Source: Mucilaginibacter sp. PPCGB 2223
Lineage (GTDB): Bacteria > Bacteroidota > Bacteroidia > Sphingobacteriales > Sphingobacteriaceae
Length of the DNA stretch: 64,000 nucleotides
Direction: 5' to 3'
Assembly (NCBI RefSeq): GCF_001705515.1
Contig: NZ_MDJS01000001.1
Location: forward strand, 1,550,001-1,614,000
A program made the position numbers and the translations under genes. Below the pieces are notes generated by a model. That model had not been told where the DNA came from, ran no database searches, and saw nothing but the letters and a program-made list of their open reading frames with translations. Below, piece after piece: positions 42,304-50,702 of the stretch; within the stretch, counting starts at the first letter, position 1, and each line of letters starts with the position of its first letter.

Positions 42304-43452
42304 ATGAAACTATTCGACGTTTACCCTATCAACAATATCGAGATTGTTAAGGGACAAGGCAGTTTGGTTTGGGACGCGCAGGGAACTGAGTACCTGGACC
42401 TTTATGGCGGTCACGCTGTAATATCTATCGGACACACTCATCCACATTATGTGCGACGACTGGAGAACCAGCTGCATAAACTCGGATTTTATTCAAACTC
42501 GATCGAAATCCCGCTGCAGCAGGAGTTGGCCGAAAAACTGGGCCATGTTTCGGGTAAGGAAGATTATCAACTATTTTTGGTAAACTCAGGCGCCGAAGCC
42601 AATGAGAACGCATTGAAACTTGCCTCGTTTTACAACGGACGGAAGAAAGTGATCGCTTTCAGTAAAGCATTCCACGGCCGTACATCCTTGGCAGTTGCCG
42701 TTACTGATAACCCGAAGATCGTTGCGCCTATTAATGAGACCGACAACGTGATATTTCTCCCATGGAACGATGAAGCGGCTTTAGAGCAGGCTTTCGCCGA
42801 CCATAAAGATGAGATATCGTCGGTAATTATTGAAGGTATACAAGGCGTTGGCGGCATACAGGTAGCGCCCGAAAGCTTTTTGAGAAAAATACGCTCACTT
42901 TGCGACGAACATAATACGGTATTTATTGCCGATAGTGTACAATGCGGTTATGGTCGGAGCGGTAAATTTTACTCGTTCGATTATGCCGGCATCAATGCTG
43001 ATATTTACAGTATGGCTAAAGGTATGGGTAACGGCTTCCCTATCGGGGCAATATCTATAGCACCAAAAATTAAGCCGGCTTACTTTATGCTGGGTACCAC
43101 TTTTGGCGGTAACCACCTGGCCTGTGCGGCAGCACTGGCTGTGTTGGAAGTGATGGAACACGATAACCTGATCCAGAACGCTGCCGAGGTTGGCGGTTAC
43201 CTGATTGATGAATTGAAAAAGTTCACTCAAATTAAGGAAGTGCGTGGCCGTGGCCTAATGATCGGTATTGAATTGCCCGAAGAGCTGGCGCATGTTAAAA
43301 AAGAACTGCTGTTTAAGCATCATATTTTTACCGGCGAGGCTAAACCGAATGTGATCAGGTTATTGCCTGCGCTCAACCTGACTAAAACACATGCCGACAG
43401 GTTTTTGGAAGCATTCAGCACCGTATTAGCCGGCGAGGCTGTGCCACATTAA
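42304..43452 (+). CDS. argD: N-acylornithine aminotransferase
   Basis: ArgD is a class III PLP aminotransferase that converts the N-acylglutamate semialdehyde to N-acylornithine with glutamate as donor. The 382-residue protein contains EYLDLYGGHAVISIGHTHPHYV, LFLVNSGAEANENALKLA, FHGRTSLAVAVT, IIEGIQGVGGI, IADSVQCGYGRSGKFY and the PLP-lysine in SMAKGMGNGFPIGA. It sits 53 bp after argC and 66 bp before argF', the latter spacer carrying inverted repeats. Confidence 0.95.
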   Translation: MKLFDVYPINNIEIVKGQGSLVWDAQGTEYLDLYGGHAVISIGHTHPHYVRRLENQLHKLGFYSNSIEIPLQQELAEKLGHVSGKEDYQLFLVNSGAEANENALKLASFYNGRKKVIAFSKAFHGRTSLAVAVTDNPKIVAPINETDNVIFLPWNDEAALEQAFADHKDEISSVIIEGIQGVGGIQVAPESFLRKIRSLCDEHNTVFIADSVQCGYGRSGKFYSFDYAGINADIYSMAKGMGNGFPIGAISIAPKIKPAYFMLGTTFGGNHLACAAALAVLEVMEHDNLIQNAAEVGGYLIDELKKFTQIKEVRGRGLMIGIELPEELAHVKKELLFKHHIFTGEAKPNVIRLLPALNLTKTHADRFLEAFSTVLAGEAVPH

Positions 43453-43454
43453 TC

Positions 43455-43512
43455 ATGTAATTATTACCCGAAAGCAAAAGGCTTTTAGCTTTATGCTTTC
43501 GGCTTTAAGCCT
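43455..43512. repeat. Inverted/word-like repeats in the argD-argF' spacer
   Basis: CGAAAGCA ... TGCTTTCG (8 bp arms) and AAGGCTT ... AAGCCTT lie nested in a 58-bp stretch built from near-copies of aggctttt/agcttta/tgctttcgg. The pattern resembles the word-like repeats that follow other genes, but it is within an operon, so it could act as an mRNA-processing or attenuation hairpin. Confidence 0.45.
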
Positions 43513-43518
43513 TAAACA

Positions 43519-44469
43519 ATGAAACTTTTTTCTTCTGTACACGACGTTACCGACATTAACCAACTGGTTGCCGATGCGCTTAAACTGAAACAGGACCCGT
43601 ATGCTTTTCAGCACCTGGGCAAAAACCGTACCCTGGGATTGATCTTTTTAAATCCAAGCCTGCGTACCCGTTTAAGCACGCAAAAAGCCGCAACCAACCT
43701 GGGCATGAACGTAATTGTGATGAATATGGATAAAGAGGGCTGGGCTCTGGAGTTTAACGATGGCGTGATCATGAACGGCACTACCGTTGAGCACATCCGT
43801 GAAGCAGCCGGTGTAATGGGCCAATACGTTGATATTTTAGGCGTACGTTCGTTCCCTGGCTTAAAAGATCGCGAACTGGATTACAGCGAAGAGATATTTA
43901 ATAAATTCGTAAAGTACTGCGGTATACCGGTTGTAAGTTTAGAATCGGCAACGCGTCATCCGCTGCAAAGCTTAGCCGATTTGGTAACCATTACCGAACT
44001 AAAGAAAACTGCACAACCAAAAGTAGTATTAACCTGGGCGCCTCACGTTAAGCCGTTACCACAGGCCGTACCCAACTCTTTTGCCGAATGGATGTGTAAA
44101 GCCGATGTTGATTTTGTGATAGCCCACCCCGAAGGTTATGAGCTTTGCGCCGATTTTACGCAGGGTGCTACTATTACTCATAACCAAACTGAAGCTATAG
44201 CCGGTGCCGATTTTATTTATGTAAAAAACTGGTCGGCTTATGAGCCTTATGGAAAAGTGATTGGCGGATATGATGATTGGATGCTGACACCCGAAAAGCT
44301 TGCGCAAAGCAATGATGCCAAAGTAATGCACTGCCTTCCCGTAAGGAGAAACTTAGAGCTTTCGGCAGAGATATTAGACGGACCTAACTCATTGGTGGTA
44401 CACGAAGCCGGGAACCGTGTTTGGGCTGCCCAGGCGGTGCTGAAGAGTATGTTGGAAAGTTTGCAGTAG
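43519..44469 (+). CDS. argF': N-acylornithine carbamoyltransferase (succinylornithine type predicted)
   Basis: This 316-residue enzyme belongs to the AOTC/SOTC branch: it carbamoylates N-acylornithine instead of ornithine. Seen: FLNPSLRTRLSTQKAA (carbamoyl-phosphate loop), EHIREAAGVMG, TRHPLQSLADL, APHVKPLPQAVPNSF, and MHCLPVRRNLEL. Residue 90, aligned with Pro90 of the Bacteroides fragilis succinylornithine enzyme and Glu92 of the Xanthomonas acetylornithine enzyme, is Val. From the published finding that this position decides acetyl versus succinyl preference, Val argues against N-acetyl and for N-succinyl substrate. The symbol is used in the sense argF' of B. fragilis. Confidence 0.93.
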   Translation: MKLFSSVHDVTDINQLVADALKLKQDPYAFQHLGKNRTLGLIFLNPSLRTRLSTQKAATNLGMNVIVMNMDKEGWALEFNDGVIMNGTTVEHIREAAGVMGQYVDILGVRSFPGLKDRELDYSEEIFNKFVKYCGIPVVSLESATRHPLQSLADLVTITELKKTAQPKVVLTWAPHVKPLPQAVPNSFAEWMCKADVDFVIAHPEGYELCADFTQGATITHNQTEAIAGADFIYVKNWSAYEPYGKVIGGYDDWMLTPEKLAQSNDAKVMHCLPVRRNLELSAEILDGPNSLVVHEAGNRVWAAQAVLKSMLESLQ

Positions 44470-44530
44470 CGGCGGCAGTTGCGTTAACCGGTGCTATAAA
44501 TCCGAAATTGAAAATTCGAATTTCGAAATC

Positions 44531-45139
44531 ATGTACATACCTAAACATTTTGAGAACAGCGATACCAAAGAGATTTTGAGGTTTATCCAAAAGTATAGCT
44601 TTGGCACCATTGTTACTGCGCAAAATAATGTGCCATTTGCCACGCACATGCCTTTTGCGATTGAGATGGAGGGCGATGACATAGTTTTAACAACACATAT
44701 CGCGAAAAACAACCCGCAAGCTGAACAATTGCTCAACAACGAGGTAATGGTTATCTTTTCTGAACCACATGCCTATGTATCGCCGAAACATTACGAAAAA
44801 GAGCAAAGTGTGCCCACATGGAATTATATGGCCGTGCATGCTTATGGCAGGGCCACCATTATTGACGATGCCGATACAGCTTTAGCCCTGCTGGAGAAGA
44901 TGATAAGGCAATACGATTTGGGCTACCTTAAACAATGGGATGGGTTGCCTATGGAATACAAAACCAAAATGCTGAAAGGCATTGTTGTTTTCGGGATCAG
45001 GGTAACCTCATTACAAGCGAAAAATAAACTGAGCCAAAATCGCAGTGAGACTGAGCGCCGGAATATTATTGAAGCTTTAGAGAAAAGCGCGGATGGGAAT
45101 GAAGTTGCGATTGCCAAGTATATGAAAGCGACTAAATAA
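44531..45139 (+). CDS. PaiB-like FMN-binding protein
   Basis: This 202-residue protein matches the FMN-binding split-barrel negative regulator family (PaiB type): MYIPKHFENSD at the N-terminus, FGTIVTAQNNVPFATHMPF, the VIFSEPHAYVSPKHYE motif and VPTWNYMAVHAYGRATIID, plus a C-terminal helical tail. In Bacillus PaiB modulates degradative enzymes, but most homologues are uncharacterised. It starts 61 bp after the carbamoyltransferase stop and may ride on the arginine operon transcript; no terminator was seen between. Confidence 0.88.
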   Translation: MYIPKHFENSDTKEILRFIQKYSFGTIVTAQNNVPFATHMPFAIEMEGDDIVLTTHIAKNNPQAEQLLNNEVMVIFSEPHAYVSPKHYEKEQSVPTWNYMAVHAYGRATIIDDADTALALLEKMIRQYDLGYLKQWDGLPMEYKTKMLKGIVVFGIRVTSLQAKNKLSQNRSETERRNIIEALEKSADGNEVAIAKYMKATK

Positions 45140-45229
45140 CAGTCTGTAAGTTAAGTCGGAGGTTTGATCGATTATTGACAAACTCCTGATCTTCGCCAAC
45201 CAAAATATCCTTAACTTCGTCAGTAAGAT

Positions 45230-45775
45230 ATGAATATTCAACAAGCCACATTTGGTAATGGTTGCTTTTGGTGCACTGAGGCCATTTTTCAATCCATACA
45301 AGGGGTCCAATCGGTAAAGTCGGGATACATGGGCGGCAGCAAGCCAAACCCAACCTATATAGAAGTTTGCAACGGCGATACGGGTTACGCCGAAGTAATC
45401 CGGCTGGAGTACGATGCCGATGTCGTTTCATTCGATACCCTGCTGCTGGCTTTTTTCAAAAGCCACAACCCCACTACGCTTAACCGCCAGGGCAATGATG
45501 TAGGCACACAGTACCGTTCGGTTATTTTTTACCACAGCGATGAGCAAAAGCAACAGGCCGAAGCAATGATCAAAAGGCTCACCGGTGAGCATATTTTTGA
45601 TCAGCCAATCGTTACCGAAGTAACCCCTGCCAGCGAATTTTACATTGCCGAGGATTATCATCAAAACTATTACAACGATAACAAGATGAAGCCTTACTGC
45701 ATGTTTGTTATCCAACCCAAAATGACCAAGTTTGCGAAGGAATTTACCAGCATCATCAAACCCGGATTATTGTAA
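45230..45775 (+). CDS. msrA: Peptide methionine (S)-S-oxide reductase
   Basis: MsrA repairs oxidised methionine in proteins. The 181-residue protein has the active site FGNGCFWCTEAIFQSI with catalytic Cys near residue 12, then GVQSVKSGYMGG, NPTYIEVCNGDTGYAEVI and the AEDYHQNYYNDN segment near 140. No signal peptide is seen, so it should be cytoplasmic. The gene stands alone between the PaiB-like gene and a promoter for the beta-propeller protein. Confidence 0.95.
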   Translation: MNIQQATFGNGCFWCTEAIFQSIQGVQSVKSGYMGGSKPNPTYIEVCNGDTGYAEVIRLEYDADVVSFDTLLLAFFKSHNPTTLNRQGNDVGTQYRSVIFYHSDEQKQQAEAMIKRLTGEHIFDQPIVTEVTPASEFYIAEDYHQNYYNDNKMKPYCMFVIQPKMTKFAKEFTSIIKPGLL

Positions 45776-45835
45776 ACAGTTAATTATACGTTCGTTAAGT
45801 TTTTGTTAAGCGCTAATTCAATGCCGACTAATTGT

Positions 45836-45843
45836 TAGCTTTG
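45836..45843 (+). promoter_or_regulatory. -7 element for the beta-propeller/phosphoesterase gene
   Basis: TAGCTTTG matches TAnnTTTG, 29 bp before the ATG at 45873. A TTTG at 45802-45805 is too far upstream to be the partner -33 box. Confidence 0.45.
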
Positions 45844-45872
45844 AGCACAATTAATTAGCTGCCTCTTAACTT

Positions 45873-48314
45873 ATGAACAAACTTTCTATTGTTGCAGGTT
45901 TTGCATTAACGGTGTTAACTGCCACAACGCTCGCTCAAACCCCGGGCCCCATTGTCAATACCGACCAGGTTTTACTCCCCAATGGCTGGAAATTGAGCCC
46001 TGCAGGGCGCTCCCTCCAATTAGGCGATTTGCCGTTAAACATGCAGCTATCTACATCGGGCAAATTACTCGCGGTAACCAACAACGGGCAAAGTATACAA
46101 AGCCTGCAACTGATCGACCCCAGGAATGAACAACTGCTCGACCAGAAAGTGGTTGGCAAACTATGGTACGGCCTGACTTTCAGCTACGATGAAAAGAAGC
46201 TTTATGCTTCGGGCGGTAACGATAACTGGATACTGGCTTTTAACATCAAAAACGGAAAATTCGGCTCGGCCGATACCATCAAACTTGGCGCTCCATGGCC
46301 GAAAGGCAAGATATGCGCTACAGGTATGACAGTTACCCGGGATAATAACCGCCTATACGCGGTAACTAAAGAAGACAATACGCTTTATGTGATCGATCCG
46401 CAAAACCGCTCGGTCATCAATAAAGTTCAGTTGGATGCCGAAGCTTACAGTTGCATGCTTTCGCCGGATGAAAAATTATTGTACATATCGTTATGGGGCG
46501 GGCAAAAAGTAGCCGTTTACAATACCTTATCGAACAAGATAATTACCGAAATACCTACACAGGATCACCCGAACGAGTTGTTGCTCAATAAAAAAGGTAC
46601 CTGGCTGTTTGTGGCCAATGCCAACGATAATTCGGTATCAGTAATCAATACGGCAACCAACAAAGTTGCCGAGAACATCAGCACAGCCTTATACCCTACG
46701 CGTTTAACCGGTTCGACCAGTAACGGCCTGGCACTATCACCAGATGAAAAGACGTTATATATTGCCAATGCCGATAATAACTGCCTTGCAGTTTTTGATG
46801 TGAGCCAGCCAGGCAAAAGCCATAGCAAGGGCTTTATCCCGGTAGGCTGGTATCCAACCAACGTTAAAACATTGGGCAGCAAAATAATTGTTACGAATGG
46901 TAAAGGTTATACGTCGATGGCTAACCCCAAAGGGCCGCAGCCGGTACGCAAGAGCGATAACAGTGGTTATCAGCGTGGCGCTATCAATTCGCGCGAGCAA
47001 TATATAGCTGGTTTGTTTAAAGGTAAACTATCGCTTATTGATGCACCAACCGACGAACAATTAAAAAAATACACCACGCAGGTTTATGCAAACACACCTT
47101 TTACTGATCAGAAAGCTTTGACCGCCGATGGCCTTGAAGGCAACCCCATCCCACGAAAGGTGGGCGATAAATCGCCTATTAAATACGTGTTCTACATCAT
47201 CAAAGAGAACCGCACCTACGACCAGGTTTTAGGTGATATGCCCAAAGGCAACGGCGATACCTCGCTCTGTATCTTCGGCAGAAAGGTTACACCTAACCTG
47301 CACGCCATTGCCGATAATTTTGTGCTGATGGATAACTTTTATGTCGATGCCGAGGTAAGCTGCGATGGCCACAACTGGAGCACTGCCGCCTACGCTACCG
47401 ATTTTACCGAAAAAACCTGGCCTACAAGCTACGGCAGCCGCGGTGGCAATTACGATGGCGAGGGCACCCGGCTGATAGGTTACCCGCGCGATGGTTTTAT
47501 ATGGGATTATTGCAAACGCGCAGGCATAAGCTATCGCACCTATGGCGAATTTGCCGAGGACGGAAAAGCTAACATCAAATCGCTTCAGGGACACTTCTGC
47601 GTACAATCGCCGGGCTTTGACCTCGATATTACCGATATCAGACGCGAACAGGTTTGGGCGCACGATTTTGATTCGCTACTGACGATGAACGCCGTACCGC
47701 GGTTCAATACCCTGCGTATTTCGAACGACCATACCAGCGGGCAGAAAAAGGGTAAAATATCGCCTATAGCAGCCGTTGCCGATAACGACCAGGGCGTGGG
47801 TCTGATGATCGAACATTTATCACACAGCCCGATCTGGAAAGAATCTGTTGTATTTGTTTTGGAAGACGACGCCCAAAACGGTCCCGATCATATCGACGCG
47901 CACCGCTCGCCGGTGTATGTTGCTGGTGGATATGTAAAACGTAACGCCGTTAGCCATACCATGTACTCGACATCGGGTGTATTACGAACGATCGAACTCA
48001 TCTTAGGCCTGCCGCCTATGAGCCAGTACGATGCAGCCGCGACACCTCTGTTCGATTGCTTTACCAGCACCCCTGATGTTACACCTTTTGAGGTTAAGCC
48101 CGCCGAAGTTGACCTGCAAAAACGCAACATTGCCGACAATAACAGCAGCAAACGTTCGGATAAATTTAACTTTGCCAAGGAAGATGCCATACCCGACCTG
48201 GAACTGAACGACGTGATCTGGAAGTACGTTAAAGGCGAGGACGCTACCATGCCTGCTCCAAAACGCAGCGCATTTGTAATGCCCGTAAAGAAAAAGAAAG
48301 ATGATGACGATTGA
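45873..48314 (+). CDS. Beta-propeller / phosphoesterase fusion protein, exported
   Basis: This 813-residue protein has a signal peptide (IVAGFALTVLTATTLAQ, cleavage near residue 22), then an N-terminal beta-propeller of YVTN-type repeats (about residues 35-340; TRDNNRLYAVTKEDNTLYVID, LSPDEKTLYIANADNNCLAVFDV). A phosphoesterase domain of the phospholipase-C/acid-phosphatase superfamily follows (about 425-740), with YIIKENRTYDQVLGDM, NFYVDAEVSCDGHNW, RISNDHTSG and FVLEDDAQNGPDHIDAH. The C-terminus has a basic tail ending KKKKDDDD. Substrate is unknown; a phosphate-ester hydrolase in the periplasm or cell surface is likely. Confidence 0.88.
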   Translation: MNKLSIVAGFALTVLTATTLAQTPGPIVNTDQVLLPNGWKLSPAGRSLQLGDLPLNMQLSTSGKLLAVTNNGQSIQSLQLIDPRNEQLLDQKVVGKLWYGLTFSYDEKKLYASGGNDNWILAFNIKNGKFGSADTIKLGAPWPKGKICATGMTVTRDNNRLYAVTKEDNTLYVIDPQNRSVINKVQLDAEAYSCMLSPDEKLLYISLWGGQKVAVYNTLSNKIITEIPTQDHPNELLLNKKGTWLFVANANDNSVSVINTATNKVAENISTALYPTRLTGSTSNGLALSPDEKTLYIANADNNCLAVFDVSQPGKSHSKGFIPVGWYPTNVKTLGSKIIVTNGKGYTSMANPKGPQPVRKSDNSGYQRGAINSREQYIAGLFKGKLSLIDAPTDEQLKKYTTQVYANTPFTDQKALTADGLEGNPIPRKVGDKSPIKYVFYIIKENRTYDQVLGDMPKGNGDTSLCIFGRKVTPNLHAIADNFVLMDNFYVDAEVSCDGHNWSTAAYATDFTEKTWPTSYGSRGGNYDGEGTRLIGYPRDGFIWDYCKRAGISYRTYGEFAEDGKANIKSLQGHFCVQSPGFDLDITDIRREQVWAHDFDSLLTMNAVPRFNTLRISNDHTSGQKKGKISPIAAVADNDQGVGLMIEHLSHSPIWKESVVFVLEDDAQNGPDHIDAHRSPVYVAGGYVKRNAVSHTMYSTSGVLRTIELILGLPPMSQYDAAATPLFDCFTSTPDVTPFEVKPAEVDLQKRNIADNNSSKRSDKFNFAKEDAIPDLELNDVIWKYVKGEDATMPAPKRSAFVMPVKKKKDDDD

Positions 48315-48345
48315 TCATAGTTGAAAATCATTCATACAATTTTGC

Positions 48346-48373
48346 AAGGGTTTCTGTTAACAGAAACCTTTTT
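48346..48373 (+). terminator. Terminator after the phosphoesterase gene
   Basis: GGTTTCTGTTAACAGAAACC (48349-48368) is a perfect 20-bp palindrome, followed by TTTTTG. It lies about 30 bp past the stop. Confidence 0.75.
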
Positions 48374-48418
48374 GTATTTATCTGGGTTGTATATTTACAA
48401 TCATAAACCGATAATACC

Positions 48419-49291
48419 ATGCCTAATCTTCAAAATCAATACCTTAAAGTGTCTATCAGCCAGGAAGGCGCCCAGCTAACATCATTTTACGATAAAACCG
48501 ACAAAACCGAGCATTTATGGCAAGCCGATGCATCCGTATGGCCCTGGCATGCCCCTAACCTTTTCCCTATTGTTGGCGGTGTTAAGGATAATCAGATACA
48601 TGTTGACGGCAACGATTATATGCTCGAAAGGCATGGTTTCGCCCGCAATTCGCATTTTCAGTTAGTGGAAGCGAGTGATACCCACGCTAAGTTTTCATTA
48701 TTGTACAATGAAAAAACACTGGCTGTTTATCCTTATAAATTCGAATTTCAAATTTTATACGATCTGATAGATAACGCCCTGCGTATTTGCTATAAAGTCA
48801 TCAACCAGGATGCTAAAACCATCTATTTTTCGGTAGGCGGGCACCCGGCATTTAACGTACCTTTTCATAATGACGAGGCATACGAAGATTATTACCTCGA
48901 GTTTGAACAATCAGAAAAGCTCGAAAAGCATCTGTTGGGCCCCTCAGGACTGTTTACTGGCGAAACCGAACCGGTTAAAACCGACGGTAAAAAACTTAAA
49001 TTAACCAAAGATCTTTTTGCTGCAGATGCCCTGGTATTCAAGAATATCAAATCGCGGGAGGTACATATTAAAAGCAGTAAACACAACAAAGTACTATCGG
49101 TAGAGTATCCACATTTTAATTACCTGGGCGTCTGGGCTAAACCCGGCGCACCTTTTGTGTGTATCGAACCATGGCTGGGCTGCGCCGATAACGAGGGCGA
49201 AGTAAAAGATTTTAAGAAAAAAGAAGCGATACAGAAAGTAGACAAAGGGCATGTATTTGAAGCTGAATACTTTATAACAACCAGCTATTAA
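48419..49291 (+). CDS. Aldose 1-epimerase family protein
   Basis: This 290-residue protein is of the galactose-mutarotase/LacX-like family. Seen: GAQLTSFYDKTDKTEHLWQAD, AWPNLFPIVG-like APNLFPIVGGV, the ERHGFARN segment with one active-site His and YFSVGGHPAFNVPF with the second. The C-terminal VCIEPWLGCADNEGEV supplies the catalytic Glu. It interconverts alpha and beta anomers of an aldose or sugar phosphate. No signal peptide is seen. It forms its own unit after a terminator. Confidence 0.9.
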   Translation: MPNLQNQYLKVSISQEGAQLTSFYDKTDKTEHLWQADASVWPWHAPNLFPIVGGVKDNQIHVDGNDYMLERHGFARNSHFQLVEASDTHAKFSLLYNEKTLAVYPYKFEFQILYDLIDNALRICYKVINQDAKTIYFSVGGHPAFNVPFHNDEAYEDYYLEFEQSEKLEKHLLGPSGLFTGETEPVKTDGKKLKLTKDLFAADALVFKNIKSREVHIKSSKHNKVLSVEYPHFNYLGVWAKPGAPFVCIEPWLGCADNEGEVKDFKKKEAIQKVDKGHVFEAEYFITTSY

Positions 49292-49372
49292 AAATTTTTG
49301 GTGGTTTTAAAACAATTTTCAGGCTCGCGCATTTATAGATTTAATTATTAATTCACATTAAACTTTAAACAC

Positions 49373-49744
49373 ATGAAGATCAAAATTTATTTACTTACAG
49401 CCCTGCTGATGCTGGTTTTTGGCGCTACAGCAACTAAAGCGGCAGCCGTTGTGCCTACTGCCACTACCAGCTTAGCTAACTACAGCAAAGAAGAACTGAA
49501 CAAGATGAGTGTTGAAGAAAAAACCGCCCGTTTGCAAGAGATCAAAGATCGTGTAAACGAGATAAAATCTATGGATAAATCAACCCTCACCCACGAGCAG
49601 AAAAAGGAATTGCGTGTTGAATTACGCGAAATGCGCAAAGAAGCCCGTGCTATTAACTCGAGCGATGGTATGGGCGGTGGCATCTATCTGTCGGTAGGCG
49701 CTATCATTATCATTATTTTGTTACTGATACTCATTTTAAAATAA
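49373..49744 (+). CDS. Small exported protein with coiled coil and C-terminal membrane helix
   Basis: Family not recognised. The 123-residue product has a signal peptide (LLTALLMLVFGATATKA, about residue 23), a highly charged helical middle (SKEELNKMSVEEKTARLQEI ... EQKKELRVELREMRKEAR) with heptad-like spacing, and a C-terminal hydrophobic helix (YLSVGAIIIIILLLILILK). It should be anchored in the inner membrane with a periplasmic coiled coil. It precedes a terminator and a methyltransferase gene. Similar small proteins are common in Sphingobacteriaceae, but I know no assigned function. Confidence 0.8.
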   Translation: MKIKIYLLTALLMLVFGATATKAAAVVPTATTSLANYSKEELNKMSVEEKTARLQEIKDRVNEIKSMDKSTLTHEQKKELRVELREMRKEARAINSSDGMGGGIYLSVGAIIIIILLLILILK

Positions 49745-49765
49745 ATCCGTTATTATATCAATATT

Positions 49766-49794
49766 AAGGTGCTTCAGTTAGGAGCACCTTTTTT
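49766..49794 (+). terminator. Terminator after the small coiled-coil protein
   Basis: AAGGTGCT (49766-49773) and AGCACCTT (49783-49790) form an 8-bp stem with a 9-nt loop and a T-run. It makes an upstream start for the methyltransferase at 49769 unlikely. Confidence 0.85.
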
Positions 49795-49819
49795 GTTTCA
49801 GTTTATTTATAGGATCGCC

Positions 49820-50590
49820 ATGGCTCAAGCCGACTCCACACAACGATTTTCAAACCGGGTAAACGAATATATCAAATACCGTCCGGGATATCCGGTTGAG
49901 GTAATTGACTTTCTGACCGGGCGATGTACTCTGAAACGAGGTTCGCTCGTTGCCGATGTTGGCTCGGGAACGGGTATCTTTTCAAAATTACTGCTTGATA
50001 AAGGCTACATCGTATATGGTGTCGAACCCAATGAGCCTATGCAACTGGCAGCTGTATATCATTTTAGAAATAATGCTCATTTTATTCCGGTATATGGCAT
50101 CGCCGAAGCCACTACCCTGCCTGCCAACTTTGTCGACCTGGTTGTATGCGCACAAGCCTATCATTGGTTCAGGCCCGACGAAACACGTGCCGAATTTAAG
50201 CGTATACTTAAAAATAATAGCAATTATGTGGCTTTAATCTGGAATAACAGGCTAACCCGTATTGATGCTTTCGCAAGAGCATATGAACTGTTATTAGAGC
50301 AAAAAGCCACAGATTATCGTGAGGTTAACCATCAGCATTTAAAAGGCGTTGATTTTGATTATTTCTATAAGGATGGGGAATATAGTCTCACTAAATTCAG
50401 CAATAAACAGGTTTTTGATGCCGAAGGTTTAGCAGGGCGGGCTTTCTCTTCATCCTATGTTCCTCCGGCAGATACCAGCGCGGGGCGCGAATTTGCATTA
50501 TTGCTGCAACAGCTGTTTGATGCTCACCAGGTTAATGGCCGCGTAACGATATATTACGAAACGGAAGTATATCTGGGTAAGTTATCATGA
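49820..50590 (+). CDS. Class I SAM-dependent methyltransferase
   Basis: This 256-residue protein has SAM motif I LVADVGSGTGIFSKLLLDKG (about residues 40-59), an acidic motif II in GVEPNEPM, and DLVVCAQAYHWF with the post-motif segment seen in small-molecule methyltransferases of the UbiE-like type. The start ATG (49820) is used rather than an in-frame codon at 49769, which falls within the preceding terminator. The substrate is not predictable. A following 112-bp gap separates it from the TonB receptor. Confidence 0.9.
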   Translation: MAQADSTQRFSNRVNEYIKYRPGYPVEVIDFLTGRCTLKRGSLVADVGSGTGIFSKLLLDKGYIVYGVEPNEPMQLAAVYHFRNNAHFIPVYGIAEATTLPANFVDLVVCAQAYHWFRPDETRAEFKRILKNNSNYVALIWNNRLTRIDAFARAYELLLEQKATDYREVNHQHLKGVDFDYFYKDGEYSLTKFSNKQVFDAEGLAGRAFSSSYVPPADTSAGREFALLLQQLFDAHQVNGRVTIYYETEVYLGKLS

Positions 50591-50702
50591 CATCACTTAA
50601 AATCTTTACCTGAATAACTATTTTCATATTTAACAATATTTAACTACTTCTTTTTTTGATTACTAAGTTTTTAGTTATATATTGATCGCATAAAACCTTC
50701 CT

